Shown here: positions 23,071-35,725 of the stretch, in pieces
How positions within the stretch are numbered: position 1 is the first letter of the stretch
How the letters are laid out: every line of letters starts with the position of its first letter
Assembly: GCF_046630445.1 (NCBI RefSeq)
Contig: NC_092333.1
Location: 716,154,001 to 716,218,000 of the forward strand
Reading direction: 5' to 3'
DNA length: 64,000 nt
Origin: Rutidosis leptorrhynchoides
Lineage: Eukaryota; Streptophyta; Magnoliopsida; Asterales; Asteraceae
Made by a program: the position numbers and the translations under genes
The notes under the pieces: model-generated
The model's input: the letters and a program-made list of their open reading frames with translations, nothing else
Told to the model about the DNA's origin: nothing
Database searches by the model: none

Positions 23071-24570
23071 ATGGAAGAAGAAATTAATGCACTAAAAGAA
23101 AACCAGACATGGAGTTTAGTTCCAAAGCCAAAAGATGTAAAACCAATATCTTGTAAATGGGTTTACAAGGTGAAGACTCGATCAGATGGCTCCATTGAAA
23201 GGTATAAAGCTCGACTTGTTGCTAGAGGTTTTTCTCAACAATATGGGCTGAATTATGAAGAAACGTTTAGTCCAGTGGCGAAGACCGCAATAATTCGAGC
23301 TCTACTAGCTTTAGCCGCTAGCAAATCTTGGAAGCTGTGGCAGATGGATGTCAAGAACGCTTTCTTACATGGAGAACTTGACAAAGACATTTATATGGAT
23401 CAACTAAGAGGCTTTGAGAACAAAATCCATCCCGAACATGTCTGCAAATTAAAGAAAGCACTATACGGCTTAAAGCAGGCTCCAAGAGCTTGGTACGGGA
23501 AGATTGACGAGTTCTTGGTACAAAGTGGTTTCATAATTGCTCCTTCAGATTCTAGTTTATTTGTGAAACAAGATCAAGGAAAACTAGCCATAGTGCTAGT
23601 ATATGTGGATGACTTAATCATCACGGGAGATCACTATGAGGAGATCCAAAGGACAAGAGAGAATCTGTCTATTAGATTTCATATGAAGGAGCTTGGAGAA
23701 CTCAAACATTTTCTTGGACTCGAAATAGAGCAGAAAAGAGAAGGATTATTTCTGGGACAACAGAAATATGCGCGAGATCTTTTACAAAAGTACGGAATGC
23801 TTAATTGCAAACCTATCTCAACTCCGATGGATCCGAATACAAAACTACGAGCAGATGAAGGAAAAAGTCTTCAAGATGTTACCATGTATCGAAAGATGGT
23901 CGGCAGTCTTATTTATCTCACACTAAGCCGGCCAGACATATCTTATGCAGTTGGAGTGGTTAGTCGATACATGAGCAATCCGAAGAAGCCTCACCTTGAT
24001 GTTGTACGACGCATCTTAAGGTATGTTAAAGGCACTATTAACTTTGGTATTTTATACAAGAAAACAAAAGAATGTCACGTGACTGGATATTGTGACGCCG
24101 ATTACGCTGGAGACTATGATACACGACGGTCAACAACTGGATACATGTTTAGTCTTGGATCAGGAGTAATATCATGGTGCAGCAAGAGACAACCAACAGT
24201 ATCCTTGTCAAGCACTGAAGCAGAATATCGATCGGCAGCATCAGCAACACAAGAAATTACTTGGTTGAAGCAACTAATGGAAGATCTTCATCAATCAACA
24301 GATTATCAAGTAAAACTTTTTTGCGATAATCTATCAGCTATTCGATTAGCAGAGAATCCAATCTTCCATGCAAGAACAAAACATATAGAAGTGCACTATC
24401 ACTATGGTCGCGAGAAGGTCCTTGAAGGGGAGATCAAGATGATGCCAACAAAGACAGATGAACAGGTTGCAGATATATTCACCAAGAGTTTAAGTAAACC
24501 AAAGTTTGAAAAATTCAGAGAAGCACTTGGAATGGTCTGCAAGTCACCAATGGAAGAAAATTTGCATTGA
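23071..24570 (+). CDS. Copia reverse transcriptase-RNase H portion (499 aa)
   Basis: In frame with the upstream gag-integrase segment, separated only by the TGA at 23059. The ATG at 23071 is an internal codon of the polyprotein, not a natural start. The RT domain begins with WSLVPKP and CKWVYKVK, contains the [14 protein letters not shown] block (near residue 90) and the catalytic YVDD (near 177). RNase H shows YCDADYAGD (near 340), SLSSTEAEY and the DNLSAI segment. The frame ends eight bases before the 3' LTR. The enzyme itself appears intact. It would need stop-codon readthrough or an in-trans source for expression. Confidence 0.93.
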   Translation: MEEEINALKENQTWSLVPKPKDVKPISCKWVYKVKTRSDGSIERYKARLVARGFSQQYGLNYEETFSPVAKTAIIRALLALAASKSWKLWQMDVKNAFLHGELDKDIYMDQLRGFENKIHPEHVCKLKKALYGLKQAPRAWYGKIDEFLVQSGFIIAPSDSSLFVKQDQGKLAIVLVYVDDLIITGDHYEEIQRTRENLSIRFHMKELGELKHFLGLEIEQKREGLFLGQQKYARDLLQKYGMLNCKPISTPMDPNTKLRADEGKSLQDVTMYRKMVGSLIYLTLSRPDISYAVGVVSRYMSNPKKPHLDVVRRILRYVKGTINFGILYKKTKECHVTGYCDADYAGDYDTRRSTTGYMFSLGSGVISWCSKRQPTVSLSSTEAEYRSAASATQEITWLKQLMEDLHQSTDYQVKLFCDNLSAIRLAENPIFHARTKHIEVHYHYGREKVLEGEIKMMPTKTDEQVADIFTKSLSKPKFEKFREALGMVCKSPMEENLH

Positions 24571-24577
24571 GGGGGAG
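24569..24577 (+). other. Polypurine tract GAGGGGGAG
   Basis: Nine purines directly before the 3' LTR. The first two overlap the stop codon region of the RNase H frame. Confidence 0.92.
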
Positions 24578-25194
24578 TGTTAAAATGCAATGAAAATTTA
24601 GAAAATATGGAATTAGTAATGTATGTAAATATCTAGATATTAAAATATAAAAGAAATATCTAGATATTAATGAGGAAAAATCTAGATGTAAAAATGTAAA
24701 AATCTAGATATTTTTATGTGGTAAAAATATCTAGATATTTATCCATGGAAAAATCTAGTGTGTAGAAGTTTCCAAGGAGTAGTATAAATATGGGTGGTGA
24801 TTTCATTTGTGAAGTAAGGTATGAAGTAAGAAGAGTGTGAGTTAGAGAAAGCTTATACGTAGAGAAAAGAAAACTTATAAGTAATAATGCAATTATATTT
24901 TTGTATTAATAAAAGTGTTATTTGTTAAGTTTCCCGGTTAAGCCTTAGTTTGTGTTTAAGTTCTTAGTGCACTTGTGTTATTTGTATTATATGGTCGGCT
25001 CTGCCGCCTAAGTGATATATGGTCGGTTATACCGCCTAAATGATCTATGGTCGACACTGTCGCCTAAGTATCATTGTGCACTAAGGATTCATAAAAATTT
25101 AAAGGCTAACCAAGGTCAAAGTGTTGGTGTAGTGAGTGTTTTATAATCTAGGTCCTCTATAGTGGGTGTGTTGGGCTCGTCGAAGCTTCCAACA
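24578..25194 (+). repeat. Copia 3' LTR
   Basis: 617 bases, same length as the 5' LTR with about 11 substitutions and no indel seen. Confidence 0.95.
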
Positions 25195-25704
25195 GTGCAG
25201 GTATATTTTGCATCGTCGATGCTGCAATAAAAAGGTTATCATTCATATATGCCGCCTTAACTAGTCAACATTTGTAATTTAATTGTATTGCTTCTATTAA
25301 AATATGCTTTGCTTGGGGGATCTCCCCCTTTCTTCATGTTGCGTTCAGAAGTTCATTTGCTATGATATTTAGTGGATCACAGTATATATCCAGGGATCTA
25401 GGGATTTGGTTGGTCAGTCATATACTAAATTTGTGAGTATCTAAATATTTTTATCCTTCTGATTAATTTCTTGCTAGACTTGCTAAAAGTTTCTGCTATC
25501 CGAGTTTGACCCGATACATACCGCTTGGACAGTCAGCTAGACGATTCTACCTAAAGATGTCTATGCTTTAAATTTTTTAAATAATTTGAGGTGACTAATG
25601 TAGCTAATGATGCAAATTAAGGAACGTGTCAAAGCTCATAGTTATCAAAATAAAGCCCGTGTATATTTTCTTATTGAGCTTTTTAATCACACCTTAACAT
25701 TTTC
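25195..25704 (+). repeat. Degenerate unit continued after the Copia element
   Basis: Matches 18554-19010 in order (GCAGGTATATTTTGCAT, GCCGCCTTAA, TCAGAAGTTC, TATATCCAGGGATCTA, CGATACATACCGCTTGGACAG). This supports a tandem duplication that predates the Copia insertion. Confidence 0.65.
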
Positions 25705-27399
25705 CACTACTAGAAAATATGACCAAAGGAACCGGTTCTACAAGCTAAAACCGGTTATACAACCTCTTCCAAAAGGGTGGGGTTCTAAAGGCCTGAAACC
25801 GGTTACTAAACCGGTCCCTATTCTTTACCTAAGAGACCTGTTATTATCAGTAAACCGCTTCCTAATCTACACAAAGAGACCGGTTGTTGACCCAAAACCG
25901 GTTCCAATTATATATCTAAAAAAAAAAAAAAAATTATACATATTTATTCCGGTATTATAATCAACAACGTAAAAACCCAGATCTGAAAATCAATCTTTGA
26001 TTTAACCAGTGTTAAGATTATATCAAGTGGCTATCGACTTATCGAGTAACAAAGAGTTAGGTGTTGATTCAAATAAAAAATTACAAGATATGAATAATCT
26101 TATTTTTCTTTATAGTCCCTGCAGTACCAAAATCAAATATGCGTTCTCTTCGAGCAATATAGTTTCCAGAGAAGGTACATCCAATTACAAAAATTGATTG
26201 GATATTCAAATCATATCACTTGGCTTTATAGTCCCTGCAATATCAAAATTAAAATTTTGCCAGATACATCCGGATACCCCAAAACATCAAGTTAAGGTTG
26301 TTGTTAATGAACATCAAGTATTGTACTTAAAGTAAAATCTTACATGAATTAAATTCTCACGGCAGCACAAAAAATAGCCAATAGTTTCCACTCACCATGA
26401 AAAATTTGGTAATAGCTATAACATCTTTATATTTCATTATTGATGGAAAGATGAACATGTGAGGGTTTGTTTAGAAACGAAAGTGTTGGTGTTTGTTTTG
26501 AAACGAAAGTGTCAGTGTTTGTTTAGACCAGTTGTAACGGAGCCCTCTTCACACCGTGGGGGATGAGGTGGCAACCGGCCACGCCTTAGCCGGAGGAGTA
26601 TCGGCGCGTGGAGAAGGGGCGGGGAGAGGGGCGGCGAGTTCAAGCGTGGGCTGGCAATGGGGTGGAAGACGGGAGTGGGAGGATTTGATTGGGCAGCAGT
26701 TTTTATTTTTTTTATTTTCTATTAATTTAAAATATTATTTTATACCCCTTTTAATACTTAACCCAATTATATTTTAACACTTCATCACAATACTCCCAAC
26801 CCACACCAAAAACCCATACAACCACTACTCCACAAAAACAACTCACACGTCCTAGTCATCAAAAAGCAACTCACGCCCCCAACCCACGCCCCCTACCGTT
26901 ACGAATGGTCTTAGAAAAGAAAGTGCGAGGTTGAGGTTCCAAAAGTTTGAAGGTATATAAAATGACTCGATTAGTTTTTGATTTTTCATTTCCCGCTTTT
27001 GGTCCTTCAAAAAAATGCAATAATAGGACCGGTTTTTAATAAAAAGAGGTTCTAAAAGAGGTTTTCTTTTGAAATCGGTTTTAATAAAAAAGAGGTTCCT
27101 AAAGTGAAAGTAAAGGGGCCGGTTTTTTAGGAAAAAGAGGTTCCAAAAGCTGGAAGCGGTTTTCTGTTAGAAAGAGGTTTCTAAAGTGGAAGTAAAGGGG
27201 CCGGTTTTTTAGGAAAAAGAGGTTCCAAAAGCTGGAAGCGGTTTTCTTTTAAAAAGAGGTTTCTAAAGTGGATCAAAGGAACCTCTTTCTAAGTAGACTT
27301 CAAAAAACCGGTTTCTTATGTTTTTTGAAACCGGTTTTCTTAGACTTTGTTAAAAATAGGTTCCAAAAGGGGGTTCCTTTGATCATTTTTGTAGTAGTG
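25705..27399. mobile_element. Non-autonomous CACTA element
   Basis: The left end starts CACTACTAGAAAATATGACC and the right end is the inverted counterpart (GATCATTTTTGTAGTAGTG), flanked by the 3-base duplication TTC (25702-25704 and 27400-27402). Both subterminal regions are crowded with ACCGGTT motifs, typical of transposase-binding repeats in CACTA elements. No transposase frame is present over 1.7 kb, so it depends on an autonomous relative. It holds a smaller element at 26526-26910. Confidence 0.88.
26526..26910. mobile_element. MITE nested in the CACTA element
   Basis: Terminal inverted repeats GACCAGTTGTAACGG and CCGTTACGAATGGTC match at 13 of 15 positions and are flanked by TTA (26523-26525 and 26911-26913). 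This size and TTA duplication fit the PIF/Harbinger (Tourist) class. The left half is GC-rich (26556-26680). No protein seen. Confidence 0.65.
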
Positions 27400-27637
27400 T
27401 TCCTTTTTTTCTTCTTTCCGAAACTATAGTTTTTAGAATAAATATTGAATATATAAATTAATAGACTTCAGGTGTCGTATGATATTTGGACTTTTTTTTA
27501 CAGGACGGTCAGAGAAGTGATCACGATTCACGAAGTCAAATCCCACAAAATACTGGCATGCGCCAAGGGAAAAATGCTTCAACATAGGAATAGCGGTATG
27601 GAAGTAACCTATCAATCACGATGTTGCCTGTGTAAGT
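27400..27637 (+). repeat. Degenerate unit, last part
   Basis: ATAGACTTCAGGTGT with an AGAAGTGATCA block matches about 19191-19240, and GGAATAGCGGTATGGAAGTAACCTATCAA matches about 16580-16630 and 19470-19490. It ends at the LTR fragment at 27638. Confidence 0.55.
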
Positions 27638-28630
27638 TGAAAGGACCCGTTCATATACATTATAAACGATTCTCAATAGTTGATTACATCGCGAGGTACT
27701 TGACCTATATATGATACATTTTACAAACATTGCATTCGTTTTTAAAAAGACAAACTTTCATTTCATCGAAAGTTGACGGCATGCATACCATTTCATAATA
27801 TATCCAACTATAATTGACTTAATAATAATCTTGATGAACTCAACGACTCGAATGCAACGTCTTTTGAAATATGTCATGAATGACTCCAAGTAATATCTCT
27901 AAAATGAGCAAATGCACAACGGAAGATTTCTTTCATACCTGAGAATAAACATGCTTTCAAGTGTCAACCAAAAGGTTGGTGAGTTCATAGGTTTATCATA
28001 AATTAATAAAATTCATCATTTTAATAGACCACAAGATTTAAATCCTGCATGGTACAAATGGGCCCGAATCCTATACCCACCTGTAATGTACATGCGATAT
28101 CTTTTAAATACAGTGCACCTTTCTCGTGTACGAAATCATCCGGTTGGTTGATCCATTCCGGTTACACTGTCTTCGGAATTCAGGTGAATATCCGTATCGA
28201 AATAGCTGTCGGAGTTTAAGGAATTTGAACAAGATACGGGATCCATCTTGTATAATTAGGGAGATAATTTTTGATATGAATTAGATTATAGAATTTAGTT
28301 TGGTATTCTTCAATACATAATTTACATATGTATATATAATACCAAATTTCATAAATCACGGAGAAATTTTTGGAAGATGTCAGGAAAAGTTTACAGTAAC
28401 AGATACGCTAAGATATGAATTTTTGTCTATACACTATTTATGCAATAAATGCAGGAAAACGTGTCTAGACTTAAGAATGATAAGCATGTAATTTCTGACA
28501 AGAAATGATAAGCAAAACTTTTAACATGCAGACAAGGTCGAAGTCTAGACTTACTAATGCATCTTAACAACTATCAGTTAGACACACTCATGCAAGACCT
28601 GGTTCGCTAGGACCAACGCTCTGATACCAA
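27638..28630 (-). mobile_element. Tekay-like LTR fragment plus primer-site region
   Basis: TGAAAGGACCCGTTCATAT at 27638 resembles the outer-element LTR end (29411) and carries the conserved ACCTGAGAATAAACATG block at 27937. The right part (about 28510-28630) matches the leader of the outer Tekay element (compare 63380-63480) and ends in a primer site: the minus strand reads TGGTATCAGAGCGTTGGT at 28610-28627. No coding remains. Confidence 0.65.
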
Positions 28631-29410
28631 CTGTGACGATCGCTCCAAATCCATATGGACGAACACGTCATTCATCGATTTAATTGCGAGGTATTTTACC
28701 TCTATATGATACGTTTTGTAAACACTGCATTCTTTTGAAAAAGCACACCATAAATGAATATTTAAATCAAAGGTTTTCGACATCTGATGATTTCTACATA
28801 TAGACAATCATCGTAAATAATAGTTTACAATAGTACTTCCGTTGACAATGCAGTCAAACTAAGATACATGGTGATGATTTGGTGAATGAAACGTTTCCTT
28901 GAAAAATATGCCATGTAAGACTCCATGCACATAGCTTGTCTAACATATAAGCAAACAGCAGAAGACTTCTAGGGAACCTGAGAATAAACATGCTAACAAG
29001 TGTCAACACAAAGGTTGGTGAGTTCATAGTTTTAATGTTTTGCATAATCTGTACGTAAAGGTGGACCACAAGATTTCAGTTGTTTCATCCAGAAACGTTT
29101 ATCAAAATATTCTACAAGATTGAGCACCCTGGTAACTAAGCTTTAACGTTATACTAAGTACCCCTGTTTTAACATACATGCAACCAACATGTACAATACA
29201 CGCCAACCAACGTGTACTAAACTCAAATAGCATACGTCTGTTTTATAGTTCAGGCTAGGGTTTCTATACCTGGAACAGACGGGGATGTCAAGCCCTATGG
29301 ATCCATATACAACTACTCGCGCCCACCAGTTCTTATAACTGGCAGTTACTAGTTACCAAAGCTAAGGGATTTTCGGTTCAAACTCAATGTAGAATTTAGT
29401 ATGTACTTGT
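28631..29410 (-). mobile_element. Truncated LTR of a second Tekay-like family
   Basis: Starts TGTGACGATCGC beside the primer site, then follows the Tekay LTR pattern, including the ACCTGAGAATAAACATG block at 28976. It is cut at 29410 by insertion of the outer Tekay element. The remaining half should lie beyond the right end of the window. Confidence 0.65.
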
Positions 29411-32400
29411 TGAAATGTCCCGTTCATATTGATTATAAACGTTCCATATTAATTGATTTCGTTGCGAGGTTTTGACCTCTATATGAGACGTTTTTCAAAG
29501 ACTGCATTCATTTTTAAAACAACCATAACCTTTATTTTATCAATAAAGGTTTTAAAAACATTACGTAGATTATCAAATAATGATAATGTAAAATATACTG
29601 TTTACACACGACCATTACATAATGGTTTACAATAGAAATATATTACATCGACATATGTTTCTTGAATGCAGTTTTTACACAATATCATACAAACATGGAC
29701 TCCAAATCTTGTCCTTATTTTAGTATGCAACAGTGGAAGCTCTTAGTATTCACCTGAGAATAAACATGCTTTAAACGTCAACAAAAATATTGGTGAGTTA
29801 TAGGTTTAATCTATATATATCAAATCGTAACAATAGACCACAAGATTTCATATTTCAATACACATCCTATACATAGAGATAAAAATTATTCATATGGTGA
29901 ACACCTGGTAACCGACATTAACAAGATGCATATATAAGAATATCCCCATCATTCCGGGACACCCTTCGGATATGATATAAATTTCGAAGTACTAAAGCAT
30001 CCAGTACTTTCGATGGGGTTTGTTAGGCCCAATAGATCTATCTTTAGGATTCGCGTCAATTAGGGTGTCTGTTCCCTAATTCTTAGATTACCAGACTTAA
30101 TAAAAAGGGGCATATTCGATTTCGATAATTCAACCATAGAATGTAGTTTCACGTACTTGTGTCTATTTTGTAAATCATTTATAAAACCTGCATGTATTCT
30201 CATCCCAAAAATATTAGATTTTAAAAGTGGGACTATAACTCACTTTCACAGATATTTCCCTCCTCGAAAATAAGACTTGGCCACGGATCGATTCACGAAC
30301 CTATACAAATATGTACATATATATCAAAGTATGATCAAAATATAATTACAACCATTTTTTATTATGTTTTAAAGATTTGAGTGTATTAAGTCAGCTGTCC
30401 TCGTTATTAACCTACAACTAGTTGTCCATAGTTAGATGTACAGAAATAAATCGATATATATTATCTTGAATCAATCCACGACCCAATGTATACACGTCTC
30501 AGGCTAAAACACAACTCAAAGTATATATATTTTTGGAATCAACCTCAACCCTGTATAACTAACTCCAACATTACTGCATATAGAGTGTCTATGGTTGTTC
30601 CAAATAATATATATACATGGGTCGATATGATATGTCAAAACATTTGCATACGTGTCTATGGTATCCCAAGATTACATAATATATTAGAATACATGTATAA
30701 TACAATATGAGTTAGCTAGGATATGATTTGTATAGATTTGTTAAACATTTCCCGTAGCTAAAAAGATCAAAAATATTCAATCTTGTTTTACCCATAACTT
30801 CTTCATTTTAAATCCGTTTTGAGTGAATCAAATTGCTATGGTTTCATATTGAACTCTAATTTAAGAATCCAAACAGAAAAAGTATAGGTTTATAGTCGGA
30901 AATTTAAGTTACATGTCAATTACTAAAGAGGTAGTCATTTCCGTCGAAAGAACGACATCTTGATGACCATTTTGAAAAACATACTTTCACTTTGAGTTTA
31001 ACCAAGATTTTTGGATATAGTTTCATGTTCATATGAAAAATCATTTTCCCAGAAAAACAACTTTTAAATCAAAGTTTATCATGGTTTTAATTATCCAAAC
31101 CAAAACAGCCCCCGGTTTCACTACGACGGCGTATATCCGATTTTATGGTGTTCATCGTGTTTCCAGGTTTTAAATCATTAAGTTAGCATATCATATAGAT
31201 ATAGAACATGTGTTTAGTTGATTTTAAAAGTCAAGTTAGAAGGATTAACTTTTGTTTGCGAACAAGTTTAGAATTAACTAAAGTATGTTCTAGTGATTAC
31301 AAGTTTAAACCTTCGAATAAGATAGCTTTATATGTATGAATCGAATGATGTTATGAACATCATTACTATCTCAAGTTTTCTGGATAAAAATACTGGAAAT
31401 GAGAAAAATGGATCTAGCTTCAAAGGATCCTTGGATGGCTTGAAAGTTCTTGAAGCAGAATCATGACACGAAAACAGTTCAAGTAAGATTTTCACTCGAA
31501 ATAAGATTGTTATAGTTGTAGAAATTGAATCGAAGTTTGAATATGAATATTACCTTGAATTAAAAAGATAACCTACTGTAAATCACAAAGGTTCCTTGAT
31601 CTTAGATGATTACTTGGAATGGATTAGAAAGCTTGGAAGTAGACTTGCAAACTTGGAAGTATTCTTGATTTTTATGAAACTATACTTATGGAATTTATGA
31701 AGAACACTTAGAACTTGAAGATGAAACTTGAGAGAGATCAATTAGATGAATAAAATTGAAGAATGAAAGTGTTTGTAGGTGTTTTTGGTCGTTGGTATAT
31801 GGATTAGATATAAAGGATATGTAATTTTGTTTTCATGTAAATAAGTCATGAATGATTACTAATATTTTTGTAATTTTATGAGATATTTCATGCTAGTTGC
31901 CAAATTATGGTTCCCACATGTGTTAGGTGACTCACATGGGCTGCTAAGAGCTGATCATTGGAGTGTATATACCAGTAGTACATACAGCTAAAAGTTGTGT
32001 ATTGTACGAGTACGAATACGGGTGCATACGAGTAGAATTGTTGATGAAACTGAACGAGGATGTAATTGTAAGCATTTTTGTTAAATAGAAGTACTTTGAT
32101 ATGTGTCTTGAAGTCTTTCAAAAGTGTAAGAATACATATCAAAACACAACATGTATATACATTCTAATGGAGTCGTTAAGTCTTCGTTAGTCGTTACATG
32201 TAAGTGTTGTTTTGAAACCTTTAAGTTAATGATCTCAATTAATGTTGTTAACCTAATGTTTATTATATCAAATGAGATGTTAAATTATTATATTATCATG
32301 ATATTATGATGTATGAATATCTCTTAATATGATATATACATTAAAATATCGTTACAACGATAATCGTTACATATAAGTCTCGTTTCGTAATTCTTGAGTT

Positions 32401-32873
32401 AGTAGTCTTGTTTTTACATATGTAGTTCATTGTTAACACACTTAATGATATATTTAAATATCATTTTATCATGTTAAATATAGTGTATCAATATCTTAAT
32501 ATGATACATATATATTTAGTAGACGTTATCATAACGATAATCGTTATATATATCATTTCGAGTTTCTTAACTTAGTAATCTCATTTCTTATGTATATCAC
32601 ACATTGTTAATATACTTAGTGAGATACTTACTCATCATAATCTCATGTCAACCATATATATATGTCTATATATACCACAACATGTAGTTTTTACAATTTT
32701 GTAACGTTCGTGAATCGCCGGTCAACTTGGGTGATCAATTGTCTATATGAAACTTATTTCATTTAATCAAGTCTTAACAAGCTTGATTGCTTAACATGTT
32801 GGAAACATTTAGTCATGTAAATATCAATCTCAATTAATATATATATAAACATGGAAAAGTTCGGGTCACTACA
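29411..32873 (-). repeat. Tekay 3' LTR (3463 bp)
   Basis: Plus orientation TGAAATGTCCCG to GGGTCACTACA. On the sense strand the LTR therefore starts TGTAGTGACCCG. It is very long, as is usual for Tekay/Del. The conserved ACCTGAGAATAAACATG block is at 29752. The rest is AT-rich with no frame. Confidence 0.9.
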
Positions 32874-32909
32874 GTACCTACACGTTAAATAAATTTCGTC
32901 CCGAAATTT
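32874..32909 (-). other. 3' end of internal region with conserved palindrome
   Basis: Between integrase and 3' LTR. AAATTTCGTCCCGAAATTT at 32891-32909 is an inverted repeat, also found beside the polypurine end of the inner element (47207-47225). Confidence 0.7.
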
Positions 32910-33918
32910 TAAGCTGTTGAAGGTGTTGACGAATCTTCTGGAAATAGATGCGGGTATTTCTTCTTCATCTGATCTTCACGCTCCCAGGTGAACTCGGGTC
33001 CCCTACGAGCATTACATCGAACCTTAACAATCAGTATCTTGTTTTGCTTAAGTCTCTTAACCTCACGATCCATTATTTCGACGGGTTCTTCAATGAATTG
33101 AAGTTTTTCATTGATTTGGATTTCATCCAACGGAATAGTGAGATCTTCTTTAGCAAAATATTTCTTCAAATTCGAGACGTGGAAAGTGTTATGTACAGCC
33201 GCGAGTTGTTGAGGTAGCTCCAGTTGGTAAGCTACTGGTCCGACATGATCTATAATCTTGAATGGTCCAATGTACCTTGGATTTAGTTTCCCCCGTTTAC
33301 CAAATCGAACAACGCCTTTCCAAGGTGAAACCTTAAGCATGACCATTTCTCCATTTTTAAACTCTATATCTTTTCTTTTACTGTCCGCGTAGCTCTTTTG
33401 TCGACTCTGGGCGGTTTTCAATCGTTGTTGAATTTGGATGATTTTCTCGGTAGTTTCTTGTATTATCTCCGGACCCGTAATCTGTCTATCCCCCACTTCA
33501 TTCCAACAAATCGGAGACCTGCACTTTCTACCATAAAGTGCCTCAAACGGCGCCATCTCAATACTAGAATGATAACTGTTGTTGTAGGAAAATTCTGCTA
33601 ACGGTAGGTGTCGATCCCAACTGTTTTCGAAATCAATAACACATGCTCGTAGCATGTCTTCAAGCGTTTGTATCGTCCTTTCACTCTGCCCATCAGTTTG
33701 TGGATGATAGGCAGTACTCATGTCTAGACGAGTCCCCAATGCTTGTTGCAACGTCTGCCAGAACCTTGAAACAAATCTACCATCCCTATCAGAGATAATA
33801 GAGACGGGTATTCCATGTCTGGAGACAACCTCCTTCAAATACAATCACGCCAACTTCTCCATTTTGTTATCTTCTCTCATTGGCAGGAAGTGTGCTGACT
33901 TGGTGAGACGATCAACTA
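32909..33918 (-). pseudogene. Tekay integrase core and chromodomain
   Basis: Minus-strand frame holding the integrase catalytic part: [10 protein letters not shown] (second Asp), [13 protein letters not shown] (Glu), then the [19 protein letters not shown] linker and [12 protein letters not shown]. The C-terminal chromodomain-like segment reads from [12 protein letters not shown] to [12 protein letters not shown], the Tekay/Del form that in related elements directs integration to chromatin. An in-frame TGA lies at 33845-33847, upstream of YLKEVV, and the N-terminal part is in another frame because of a 1-base change near 34055. Not expected to yield active integrase. Confidence 0.92.
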
Positions 33919-34818
33919 TTACCCAAATAGTATCATAACCACTTGCAGTCCTTGGCAATTTAGTAATGAAATCCATGGTAATGTTTTCCCATTTCCATTC
34001 CGGGATTTCAGGTTGTTGTAGTAGACCTGATGGTTTCTGATGTTCAGCTTTGACTTAGAACACGTCAAACATTCTCCTACATATTTAGCAATATCGACTT
34101 TCATACCCGGCCACCAAAAGTGTTTCTTGAGATCTTTATACATCTTCCCCGCTCCGGAATGTATTGAATATCTGGTTTTATGTGCTTCTTTAAGTACCAT
34201 TTCTCTCACATCTCCAAACCTTGGTACCCAAATTCTATCAGCCCTATATCGGGTTCCGTCTTCCCGAATATTGAGATGTTTCTCTGATCCTTTGGGTATC
34301 TCATTCTTCAACTTTCCTTCTTTTACAACCCCCTGTTGCGCCTCCTTTATTTGAGTAGTAAGGTTAGTACGAATAATTATATTCATAGCTTTTACCCGTA
34401 TAGGTTCTCTGTCCTTTCTACTCAAAGCGTCGGCTACCACATTTGCCTTCCCCTGGTGGTATCGAATCTCAAAATCATAATCATTCAACAGTTCAATCCA
34501 CCTGCGTTGTCTCATATTCAGTTGCTTCTGATTAAATATATGTTGGAGACTTTTGTTGTCGGTATATATAATACTTTTGACTCCATATAAATAATGCCTC
34601 CAAGTCTTTAATGCAAAAACAACAGCACCCAATTCCAAATCGTGAGTTGTATAATTTTGCTCGTGAATCTTCAATTGTCTAGACGCATAAGCAATCACCT
34701 TCGTTCGTTGCATTAATACAAAACCAAGACCTTGCTTTGATGCGTCACAATAAATCACAAAATCATCATTCCCTTCAGGCAATGACAATATAGGTGCCGT
34801 AGTTAGCTTTTTCTTCAA
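33919..34818 (-). pseudogene. Tekay RNase H and integrase zinc-binding region
   Basis: RNase H shows [23 protein letters not shown] and VVADALSRK. The HHCC zinc finger of integrase follows ([10 protein letters not shown] to CLTC). Soon after CLTCSK the frame is lost by a single-base deletion near 34055 and ends in out-of-frame residues at 33919. Upstream it is divided from RT by the TGA at 34819-34821. Confidence 0.92.
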
Positions 34819-35720
34819 TCACTGAAACGCCTTCTCTTGTTCATCCTTCCATTCAAATTTCTTCCCTTTATACGTTAATGCAGTCAAGGGTTTTGCTATT
34901 TTGGAGAAATCTTGGATGAATCTTCTGTAGTAACCAGCCAATCCTAAAAATTGACGTATATGCTTCGGAGTTTTTGGGGTATCCCACTTTTCAACGGTTT
35001 CGATCTTTGCCGGGTCCACATGGATACCTTCTTTATTCACTATGTGACCGAGGAATTGAACTTCTTCCAACCAAAATGCACACTTTGAAAACTTAGCGTA
35101 CAGTTTTTCTTTCCTCAATACTTCTAGCACTTTTCTCAAATGTTCTTCGTGCTCTTGATCATTTTTTGAGTAAATAAGTATGTCATCGATGAAAACAATG
35201 ACAAACTTGTCAAGATATGGCCCACACACTCGGTTCATAAGGTCCATGAACATAGCTGGTGCGTTAGTCAATCCAAACGGCATAACCATAAACTCGTAAT
35301 GACCATAACGCGTCCTAAAAGCAGTTTTTGGAATATCATCCTCCTTTACTCGCATTTGATGATATCCAGAACGTAAATCAATTTTCGAATAAACCGACGA
35401 GCCTTGTAGTTGATCAAATAAGTCGTCAATTCTCGGCAGTGGATAACGGTTTTTGATGGTAAGTTTATTCAACTCTCTGTAGTCAATACACAACCTAAAT
35501 GTACCATCCTTCTTCTTAATAAACAAAACAGGAGCTCCCCATGGTGATGTGCTTGGTCGAATGAAACCACGTTCTAATAGTTCTTGCAGTTGGCTTTGCA
35601 GTTCTTTCATCTCGCTGGGTGCGAGTCTGTAAGGAGTACGAGCTATTGGTGCAGCTCCTGGTACAAGATCTATTTGAAATTTAATCGATCGATGTGGAGG
35701 TAGTCCCGGTAATTCTTTCG
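34819..35720 (-). pseudogene. Tekay reverse transcriptase
   Basis: RT frame directly beside the Athila insertion. Shows [30 protein letters not shown], the DLRSGYHQ block, [12 protein letters not shown] and the catalytic FIDD. The first codons before the ATG at 35610 continue the linker from protease, which lies at 59768 beyond the insertion. The frame ends at TGA 34819-34821 within the RT-RNase H connection, where the same frame continues on the other side, so this is a point nonsense change. Confidence 0.93.
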
Positions 35721-35725
35721 GAAAT

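Larger units (their letters stand above)
19635..25194 (+). mobile_element. Ty1/Copia LTR retrotransposon, nearly complete
   Basis: Two 617-base LTRs (19635-20251 and 24578-25194) differ at about 11 positions by eye, near 1.8 percent. The element has inverted ends TGTT/AACA, a perfect GTGCA duplication (19630-19634 and 25195-25199), a tRNA-Met primer site and a polypurine tract. The order gag, protease, integrase, RT, RNase H is the Copia order. A single in-frame TGA separates integrase from RT. The element interrupts one of the degenerate units, whose flanks join cleanly across it. Confidence 0.96.

Noticed and set aside
26556-26777. Ala/Gly-rich 73-codon frame
   Set aside because: Lies in the GC-rich half of a MITE inside a CACTA element; no domain.
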